Shown: positions 1 to 5,082 of the stretch, piece by piece | How positions within the stretch are numbered: the first letter of the stretch is position 1 | How the letters are laid out: each line of letters begins with the position of its first letter | From: Legionellaceae bacterium | GTDB lineage: Bacteria > Pseudomonadota > Gammaproteobacteria > Legionellales > Legionellaceae | Direction: 5' to 3' | DNA length: 7,032 nucleotides | NCBI GenBank assembly: GCA_947473535.1 | Contig: CANJFK010000048.1 | Coordinates: 1 to 7,032 of the forward strand | The notes under the pieces: generated by a model | Seen by the model: the letters and a program-made list of their open reading frames with translations, nothing else | Databases searched by the model: none | Told to the model about the DNA's origin: nothing | Program-made: the position numbers and the translations under genes

Positions 1-1
1 A

Positions 2-349
2 GAACATATTGAACAGATTCTACTTGCATGGCGTCAATCATTAATGGAAGAAGTCGATAGAACAGTGACCCACATGAAGGATGAGGCTGCAAATTTTCCA
101 GATCCGTCTGACCGTGCGAGCCAAGAAGAAGAATTTAGTATCGAGCTACGTACGCGTGACCGCGAGCGGAAATTGATTAAAAAAATTGAAGACGCGCTGG
201 AACGATTGCGTGATGACGATTTTGGTTTTTGCGAAGCCTGTGGTATCGAAATCGGTTTACGTCGTCTGGAAGCACGCCCAACAGCCACATTGTGTATCGA
301 TTGCAAAACGCTATCTGAAATCAAAGAACGGCAAAATCAAGGTAATTAA
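2..349 (+). CDS. dksA: RNA polymerase-binding transcription factor DksA (5'-truncated by window edge)
   Basis: DksA binds in the RNA polymerase secondary channel and, with ppGpp, reprograms transcription during starvation (rRNA promoters down, amino acid promoters up). The reading frame is open to the first bases of the window, so the N-terminal part, about 40 residues by comparison with the 151-residue E. coli protein, lies outside. An internal ATG at 44 is not the true start, because the codons before it (LLAWRQSL) still match DksA. Visible parts are the coiled-coil with the tip sequence NFPDPSDRA, which keeps both acidic residues equivalent to E. coli Asp71 and Asp74, then [12 protein letters not shown]. 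The C-terminal zinc finger has all four cysteines, in CEACG and CIDC. The similarity to E. coli DksA is high along the whole visible length. It is convergent with the downstream protease gene. No T-tailed terminator is evident after the stop. Confidence 0.96.
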   Translation, partial: EHIEQILLAWRQSLMEEVDRTVTHMKDEAANFPDPSDRASQEEEFSIELRTRDRERKLIKKIEDALERLRDDDFGFCEACGIEIGLRRLEARPTATLCIDCKTLSEIKERQNQGN

Positions 350-399
350 GACAGATTAAGATCTCCTTCCCCAGCACGCTTGTCATTAAGTTAAGCATT

Positions 400-478
400 G
401 TAGCCTGGATGTAGCGGAGCGAAATCCGGGATCAGTGGCACCGACTTCCCGGATTTCGCTCCGCTACATCCAGGCTAC
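400..478. repeat. Pair of inverted REP elements (REPIN/BIME-like palindrome)
   Basis: A perfect 32-bp inverted repeat (400-431 and 447-478) surrounds a 15-base spacer. Each arm read inward starts with GTAG followed by an imperfect hairpin of its own: CCTGGAT at 404-410 can pair with ATCCGGG at 424-430, with one G-T wobble. A GTAG head followed by a palindromic stem is the described layout of REP sequences mobilised by RAYT (REP-associated tyrosine) transposases, and two REPs in inverted orientation form a REPIN or BIME. It lies between the convergent stops of dksA and the protease gene, the usual place for such elements. In RNA it would fold into a very stable hairpin, but no run of T follows on either strand, so it is not a standard intrinsic terminator. 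No RAYT gene is in the window. Family assignment is inference from structure. Confidence 0.8.
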
Positions 479-559
479 GTTCTGTTGAATCGGTTTTCAT
501 GACCTCGACAACAACGATCAGCGCACTTGTCAATCGAGGATAATTCATTGTTCTATGTT

Positions 560-1633
560 CTATACCCGATGTATCTGCTGCGCCTCTATAGCCAGTGCTT
601 TAAAATAATCATACGACATATAAAAATCACCCCAATCAGCAACGTATGCACCCCACGAGTTACGCAATGTAAACAAGCCGTGATGTCGATGACCGGAGCT
701 GTCCATTGCTACCGCACTATCATCATACCCCGTGATAATCATTTCATGACCGGGAAGATTGGTCGCTGAATCCAAACCTTTGGCGATATCCGTCGTAAGT
801 ACCCATGTATCACCAAAATAAGTATGCCAGCCAACCGCGCCCATTGTTCCTAGATCAACGCGCGGAAGCAGCACACCAAATACCACCCGATTACCTGCAT
901 TTAAAGCCGCCTTGACATCATTCACGGCCTTATTCATGTCATCAGCTGAAACCATTCGACTGGTATCAAATACGGACGCCCAAGTCATTACTTTATTCGA
1001 TAGATCCTCACTGTGTTGAGCATACGCATCAGGCGACATGTCTGTATTCGGCGTGGTTCGATAAGGGTATTCTTTCACGCCACCACAACCGTAACTGCGT
1101 TGATTTTTTAGATTAATAATCCCATATTTGTTCATGCGATCCAAAGCAACATCACCCCATAATCCATCCCAGCCGCTTAATCCTGTGCCTTGATTTTCCA
1201 GATAACGCCCTAATTGCAATAGGCATAATTGGCTTACGTAATCACCTTTTTTCAAAGCCGCATCAACGGCCGCTGTAACAGCAAACGTCACACAGGTGCC
1301 ATGTTGACCCTGATCTAATACAGGCACATGATTCATACCTAATTGCACGTGTTTTGATGAATTAACGGTCGCATAATCGCCTACATCGCGTTGCAATGTT
1401 TGCTCAACGCGTTGATAGACCATGCGTTGTGCTTTATCGGAGAGTTCAAATTCAAGTAACGTAATTGTTTTGAGGTCAGACTGAGCATGAAGTGAGGCGT
1501 TAGCTTGCAGAGCCGGCCTCGTTAATTTAACCGACTCATTTATATTCCCAACGATACGTATATCATCAGCAAACGTTTGGCTGCTGAGAAATACTAAAAA
1601 AAGTAACATCGATCGAGTCCGCATCATAAACAT
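560..1633 (-). CDS. Exported papain-like cysteine protease (peptidase family C1A)
   Basis: A predicted exported cysteine endopeptidase of 357 residues. The N-terminus is a Sec signal peptide (short basic start, hydrophobic stretch about 9-16, likely cleavage after TFA at residue 22). A propeptide-like segment runs to about residue 100. The papain fold follows: oxyanion-hole Gln108 and nucleophile Cys114 in DQGQHGTCVTFA, spaced six apart as in papain, then His296 in GHEMIITGYDD and Asn325 in LRNSWG. The set of active-site residues is therefore complete. Legionella species have related exported C1A proteins thought to leave through the type II system; substrate and role here are unknown. Starts at codons 1, 3 and 4 are all possible: the only Shine-Dalgarno-like AGAG lies too close to the first ATG and fits codon 3 (1627) better. 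It sits 48 bases downstream of waaA on the same strand but has its own likely promoter. No immunity or chaperone partner is adjacent. Confidence 0.9.
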   Translation of the reverse strand: MFMMRTRSMLLFLVFLSSQTFADDIRIVGNINESVKLTRPALQANASLHAQSDLKTITLLEFELSDKAQRMVYQRVEQTLQRDVGDYATVNSSKHVQLGMNHVPVLDQGQHGTCVTFAVTAAVDAALKKGDYVSQLCLLQLGRYLENQGTGLSGWDGLWGDVALDRMNKYGIINLKNQRSYGCGGVKEYPYRTTPNTDMSPDAYAQHSEDLSNKVMTWASVFDTSRMVSADDMNKAVNDVKAALNAGNRVVFGVLLPRVDLGTMGAVGWHTYFGDTWVLTTDIAKGLDSATNLPGHEMIITGYDDSAVAMDSSGHRHHGLFTLRNSWGAYVADWGDFYMSYDYFKALAIEAQQIHRV

Positions 1634-1660
1634 AATCTCTAGTCAAATAAGTGGCTTAAC

Positions 1661-1689
1661 AGTATACCAGATGATACTAATTTAGCCAA
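1661..1689 (-). promoter_or_regulatory. Predicted sigma70-type promoter of the C1A protease gene
   Basis: On the minus strand TTGGCT (-35, at 1684-1689, overlapping the waaA stop codon) is separated by 17 bases from TATACT (-10, at 1661-1666). The -10 is preceded by TGG, giving an extended -10 element. Transcription would begin near 1654, about 20 bases before the ATG. This suggests that the protease can be transcribed independently of waaA, although read-through from waaA is not excluded because no terminator lies between them. It is predicted from consensus matching only. Confidence 0.55.
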
Positions 1690-2941
1690 ATAAAACGCTT
1701 TCAATTTGCGCTATATGCCGCGCTACGGTCCCTCGATTGGCTTCTAACACGGCCGTTGCATTTTTAATTTGCAACGCTCGTTGCGTAGGATGATGGTGCA
1801 TTTCAATTATCATTTGAATTAACCCATCCGCGTTCGGAGCCAGTACCATGGCATTTGCTGCACATAAATCGGCACAAATACTTTTGGAGTTCTGCATATA
1901 CGGTCCACAAAATACGGGCACGTGCACCGCAATCGGCTCTAACACATTATGACCCCCAATAGGAATCAAGCTACCACCAACAAAAGCGTAATCGCTCGCT
2001 TGATAAAAGCCGAGTAATTCGCCCATGGAGTCAAGCACAATCACATCAGTATTCACCCCAATCGTTTCCGGCAGACTGCGTAAACCCGTATTAAACCCAA
2101 GACGCTTACTTAGCTCGTAAACGGTTTTAAATCGCTCGGGATGCCGTGGAGCAATCAATAAAATAACATCAGGAATAGCTGCTTTAAGTTGACTCAAACG
2201 AGTTAACAGTTGGTTTTCCTCATCATCATGCGTACTTGCCGCAATAACGACAGGCCGCGATCCACCCCAAGCCATTTTCAACGTGTCATACATTTGGCTA
2301 TTCGGGACCCGCGTCTGCAAATCAAACTTCATATTTCCCAACATATGCACTCGGCTGTCGGATGCACCCAACTCAATAAATCGTTGAGCATCAAGCTCAC
2401 TTTGAGCTAATATAATTGTTAGTTGACTGATGACGGGCTTAAAGAAAAACCGTATTTTCTGATAGCTTTTAAATGACTTATCAGACAAACGTGCATTGGC
2501 CAATACAAGCGGTATGGTTGCCACTTTGGCCTGATCAATTAAATTCGGCCATAGCTCCGTTTCCATGATAATACCAATGCGCGGATTAATTCGTTTATAA
2601 AACCGCCGAACGGCCCATGATAAATCATAGGGAACATATTGATGTTCCACTTGGTTGCCAAAGCGCGTCTTTACTTGCTGTGAGCCTGTTGGCGTCATCG
2701 TGGTCACTAATACTCGCCATTGTTTAGCCAATAACGCATCGATCAAGGGCGTTGCAGCAACCACCTCGCCCAAGGAATTCGCATGCACCCAAACATCAAC
2801 AGGTGATGACGCGGCCTTGCCTAAGGAAAACCGTTCTGCAATTCGGTGACGATACGCAGGCAAACTCCGCCCTTTCCAATAAAGCCGAAGCAGTATAAAA
2901 GGGATGAACACGTGTAGAAACAAATTATAAACAAAGCGCAT
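1682..2941 (-). CDS. waaA: 3-deoxy-D-manno-octulosonic acid (Kdo) transferase WaaA/KdtA
   Basis: WaaA (glycosyltransferase family GT30) transfers Kdo from CMP-Kdo to lipid IV-A at the cytoplasmic face of the inner membrane, the first step of LPS inner-core assembly. The 419-residue protein is close to the E. coli length (425) and aligns from the first residue: an N-terminal membrane anchor (about 3-20) followed by KGRSLPAYRHR. The proposed catalytic base is Glu59 in HANSLGEV, matching E. coli HSVSVGE. Further family motifs are TMTPTGS (81-87), METELWPNL (126-134), GNMKFD (202-207), STHDDEE (236-242), APRHPER (264-270), DSMGEL (304-309), VGGSL and GGHNVLEP (321-336). The start agrees with the family, although no good Shine-Dalgarno sequence precedes it. 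Whether it adds one or two Kdo residues cannot be read from sequence. It is divergent from djlA across 150 bases and upstream of the protease gene. Confidence 0.97.
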   Translation of the reverse strand: MRFVYNLFLHVFIPFILLRLYWKGRSLPAYRHRIAERFSLGKAASSPVDVWVHANSLGEVVAATPLIDALLAKQWRVLVTTMTPTGSQQVKTRFGNQVEHQYVPYDLSWAVRRFYKRINPRIGIIMETELWPNLIDQAKVATIPLVLANARLSDKSFKSYQKIRFFFKPVISQLTIILAQSELDAQRFIELGASDSRVHMLGNMKFDLQTRVPNSQMYDTLKMAWGGSRPVVIAASTHDDEENQLLTRLSQLKAAIPDVILLIAPRHPERFKTVYELSKRLGFNTGLRSLPETIGVNTDVIVLDSMGELLGFYQASDYAFVGGSLIPIGGHNVLEPIAVHVPVFCGPYMQNSKSICADLCAANAMVLAPNADGLIQMIIEMHHHPTQRALQIKNATAVLEANRGTVARHIAQIESVLFG

Positions 2942-3021
2942 GACGTTTAAAAACCATAGGTAAGGAACGTGTAGGTCAACAGAACAATAAAATTTAAGTA
3001 TGGATCGCGCCCGAATTTATT

Positions 3022-3049
3022 TTGTCTAGACTCCTAGGCACAGTATACT
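3022..3049 (+). promoter_or_regulatory. Predicted djlA promoter
   Basis: TTGTCT (3022-3027) and TATACT (3044-3049) are separated by 16 bases, giving a plausible sigma70 promoter with a start near 3056 and a leader of about 36 bases. The -10 sits inside the perfect palindrome CAGTATACTG (3041-3050), so the same bases also read as TATACT on the other strand, facing waaA. It is predicted from consensus matching; the -35 has four of six consensus bases. Confidence 0.5.
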
Positions 3050-3081
3050 GAAAAACAAATCATAATTCATACTCATTTTAT

Positions 3082-3086
3082 AGGAG
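3082..3086 (+). promoter_or_regulatory. Ribosome binding site of djlA
   Basis: AGGAG lies five bases before the ATG at 3092. It is the strongest Shine-Dalgarno match in the window and fixes the djlA start, which gives about ten more N-terminal residues than E. coli DjlA before the membrane segment. Confidence 0.8.
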
Positions 3087-3091
3087 CCAGG

Positions 3092-3955
3092 ATGAATCTT
3101 CGTCGTTTTTTCACACAACAAGCCTGGTGGGGGAAACTAATTGGTGCATTTTTCGGTTATTTAATCGCAGGACCAATCGGCATTTTTTTTGGTCTACTGA
3201 TTGGTAATTTTTTTGATCGGGGGCTTAATCAATATTACTCCAATCCTTACTGGTATTATCGCGCTGAAAAACGAAAACCAGTACAAATTATTTTTTTCGA
3301 AGCAACTTTCTCCATCATGGGTCATCTCGCAAAAGCGGATGGACGTGTTTCTGAGGAAGCCATTCTAATGGCTAAAGAACTGATGTACGACTTGGATCTT
3401 GATAACGAGCAGCAAAAATCAGCTCAACGTTTATTTAATGAAGGGAAAAAAATAAATTTCAATTTACAACAAATAGCGGTCAAACTCTACCGCGCGACGA
3501 AGAGCAACACAACACTATTAAAATTATTCGTTGATATTCAATACCGTGCGGCTCAACTGGGTGGGATGTCAGATAACAAATTACGGATCATGAATAGCAT
3601 GCTCAACGAGTTACACTTTGCCACGCTGTATAAGCAAAATCGCTTTTACGAAGACTTTGCTTATCACGCTTACAAGAAACAATCGGGTCGACAACATTCG
3701 TCGTCCAATGATCACTATCAAGCATATCATTCGACTCAATCACCCATGGCGAGTGCTTTTGCCATTTTAGAGATTAAACCCACGGCGAATAAACAAGACG
3801 TTAAACGTGCCTATCGTCGACTAATGAGCCGAAATCACCCCGATAAATTAATAGCCCAAGGTTTACCGGAAAAAATGATTAAAATAGCGAATGAAAAAAC
3901 GCAGAACATTCGCAAAGCGTATGAGGAAATCTGTGCCAGTCGAGGCTGGTCCTAA
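3092..3955 (+). CDS. djlA: Membrane-anchored DnaJ-like co-chaperone DjlA
   Basis: DjlA is a type III inner-membrane protein whose cytoplasmic J domain stimulates the ATPase of DnaK; in E. coli overproduction affects the Rcs envelope-stress system, and in Legionella a DjlA homologue is linked to intracellular growth. The 287-residue protein has a single glycine-rich membrane segment (about 14-41), a central TerB-like helical domain (about 67-190, including FFEATFSIMGHLAKADGRV), a short polar Ser/His/Gln linker (about 195-218), and a C-terminal J domain (about 220-287). The J domain carries the essential HPD at 249-251 in RNHPDKLIAQGLPEKM, almost identical to the E. coli motif. Length is near the E. 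coli value of 271. It is divergent from waaA and convergent with the lipase gene, whose stop is 13 bases away. No intrinsic terminator is visible between the two stops. Confidence 0.96.
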   Translation: MNLRRFFTQQAWWGKLIGAFFGYLIAGPIGIFFGLLIGNFFDRGLNQYYSNPYWYYRAEKRKPVQIIFFEATFSIMGHLAKADGRVSEEAILMAKELMYDLDLDNEQQKSAQRLFNEGKKINFNLQQIAVKLYRATKSNTTLLKLFVDIQYRAAQLGGMSDNKLRIMNSMLNELHFATLYKQNRFYEDFAYHAYKKQSGRQHSSSNDHYQAYHSTQSPMASAFAILEIKPTANKQDVKRAYRRLMSRNHPDKLIAQGLPEKMIKIANEKTQNIRKAYEEICASRGWS

Positions 3956-3968
3956 ACAGTTCCTAACC

Positions 3969-4898
3969 CTACCCAAACACAATCTGAGCCTGATCAAGTA
4001 ATTGCTTTATTTTTGTTGCCATGATGATATGTGCTGGTCCAGAGGGATGAACGGGATCAAAAAACAAATACCCGTCACACGCATCTTGTTTTAAACGAGG
4101 ATTAACCGTTGATACCATATTTAAAATAGATTTAGCGGACGGATTATTGACCAATTCTTCATAACACGTGCCAGTGACATTACTAAAACCATACTGACTT
4201 GGATTCGTCAGCATATCACCAAGCAATGAATTAACATCAAAAAAGAACCACTGAACGCCCGGGTTATTTTCTTGAAATACCATGACATTTTTTTCTAACA
4301 CGACATTATTTTTAGTCGTCAGTTCCGTTAACAAATCAACGGCGTCAAAATCCAGTGCGGCAGGCGTTTTGCCCAAATCAGGTACATTGACAACCATCAT
4401 GTGCTTTGCGCCTTTATCAATTAAACGTTGTATGCTCGTTATCATGCCTCGATTCACATCATCAACTGCAGTATCAACATCATCGGGTATAGCCAAGTAA
4501 TTATTTGAACCCATCCATATAACAAACAAACTATTCGGATCGGCCTTGTCTTGATGAGCGAGCAAATAACTATCTATTTCACTACGCAGCGTGAATAGGG
4601 GCTCATCTTCGTCATCACCATCACCGACCGTCACGCCAGCCCCGCCAAAAGCATAGTCGAGCAAATGCAGATTACTGTCAGAGGGATAATACATTTGAGC
4701 TAAAAGCTCGACCCACACAGGACCATTCGTAAAACGACCGTCGAAATAAGGCGGTGAAATAGGAAGTTGGTGTTTCATGTACTCATACAGATTGCCGTTA
4801 TCTGACAAACTATCACCAAAAACAACGATTTTATTCAGTGAAGTGGCCGATGCTTGCATTGAACAAAACAATGCAAAAGCGATAAAGATAATTTTCAT
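3969..4898 (-). CDS. Exported GDSL (SGNH) lipase / lysophospholipase, PlaA-like
   Basis: A predicted secreted lipid esterase of 309 residues. The frame is open to an ATG at 4946, but the start at 4898 is preferred: it has AGGA six bases upstream, begins directly with a signal peptide (MKIIFIAFALFCSMQASA, cleavage after residue 18), and the longer form would begin almost at the predicted transcription start. SGNH blocks in order are GDSLSDNGN with nucleophile Ser30, the Gly of FGGAG (about 84-88), GSNN (130-133, where many relatives have GxND) and DPVHPS with catalytic Asp281 and His284. The only mature-protein cysteines, Cys245 and Cys274, could close a loop just before the Asp-His block. Legionella PlaA, a type II-secreted lysophospholipase A, has a disulfide loop that is cut by the protease ProA to raise activity. 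PlaA-like function is likely; acyl-transferase (PlaC-like) activity is an alternative. It appears to be transcribed alone. Confidence 0.9.
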   Translation of the reverse strand: MKIIFIAFALFCSMQASATSLNKIVVFGDSLSDNGNLYEYMKHQLPISPPYFDGRFTNGPVWVELLAQMYYPSDSNLHLLDYAFGGAGVTVGDGDDEDEPLFTLRSEIDSYLLAHQDKADPNSLFVIWMGSNNYLAIPDDVDTAVDDVNRGMITSIQRLIDKGAKHMMVVNVPDLGKTPAALDFDAVDLLTELTTKNNVVLEKNVMVFQENNPGVQWFFFDVNSLLGDMLTNPSQYGFSNVTGTCYEELVNNPSAKSILNMVSTVNPRLKQDACDGYLFFDPVHPSGPAHIIMATKIKQLLDQAQIVFG

Positions 4899-4904
4899 AC
4901 ATAA

Positions 4905-4908
4905 TCCT
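4905..4908 (-). promoter_or_regulatory. Ribosome binding site deciding the lipase start
   Basis: On the minus strand AGGA lies six bases before the ATG at 4898. No comparable sequence precedes the in-frame ATG at 4946, so this site supports the shorter product with an N-terminal signal peptide. Confidence 0.65.
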
Positions 4909-4955
4909 ACACGATATATACGTTGGGTATATTTTTTTGATTTCAATAAAAAACG

Positions 4956-4985
4956 ATTATAGAGTTAAAACGAACGAACAATCAA
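4956..4985 (-). promoter_or_regulatory. Predicted promoter of the GDSL lipase gene
   Basis: On the minus strand a perfect TATAAT (4956-4961) lies 18 bases from TTGATT (4980-4985, four of six consensus bases). Transcription would start near 4949, giving a leader of about 50 bases. The -35 and part of the spacer lie inside the palindrome at 4973-5003, so a protein bound there would compete with RNA polymerase. Confidence 0.6.
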
Positions 4986-5003
4986 TTTTTTTGAATGTTC
5001 GTT
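4973..5003. promoter_or_regulatory. 31-bp imperfect palindrome, possible operator of the lipase gene
   Basis: AACGAACA (4973-4980) is the exact reverse complement of TGTTCGTT (4996-5003). Inside, TCAA (4982-4985) pairs with TTGA (4991-4994), with one mismatched position between the two paired blocks and a T5 centre. A second GAAC in tandem (GAACGAAC) gives an alternative register. It covers the predicted -35 of the lipase promoter, which suits a dimeric repressor site; GAAC/GTTC half-sites occur in some TetR-family operators. It could instead be a secondary hairpin after the helicase gene, but no long T run follows it. The operator role is inference. Confidence 0.5.
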
Positions 5004-5018
5004 TAAATGTTAGGCGTT

Positions 5019-5064
5019 AAAAAAAAGGTCATTCCCGCGAAGGTTTACACGGTAATGACCTTTT
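5019..5064 (-). terminator. Rho-independent terminator of the DEAD-box helicase gene
   Basis: AAAAGGTCATT (5023-5033) and AATGACCTTTT (5054-5064) are perfect 11-bp inverted arms, extended inward by a CCG/CGG pairing after one mismatch. In the helicase direction (minus strand) the stem ends in a run of eight T residues (5019-5026), the classical intrinsic terminator pattern, starting about 19 bases after the stop codon. Only four T follow on the plus strand, so it should act mainly in the helicase direction, insulating the downstream lipase promoter. Confidence 0.9.
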
Positions 5065-5082
5065 ATGAACTAATCAATCAGC

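Noticed and set aside
34..324. 96-codon open frame antisense to dksA
   Set aside because: Serine/arginine-rich low-complexity translation typical of an antisense shadow; the plus strand encodes clear DksA.
400..478. Intrinsic terminator for dksA or the protease gene
   Set aside because: The hairpin is strong but no T run follows on either strand; REP-like structure explains it better. Some effect on transcript 3' ends is still possible.
503..539. Inverted repeat CCTCGA/TCGAGG as a terminator after the protease gene
   Set aside because: Only six paired bases with a large loop and no T tail on either side.
527..769. 80-codon plus-strand frame over the end of the protease gene
   Set aside because: It overlaps the conserved Asn/His region of the protease on the other strand and has no ribosome binding site or recognisable features.
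4899..4946. Longer lipase start at the ATG ending at 4946
   Set aside because: It would place 16 basic/polar residues before the signal peptide, has no ribosome site, and begins almost at the predicted transcription start.
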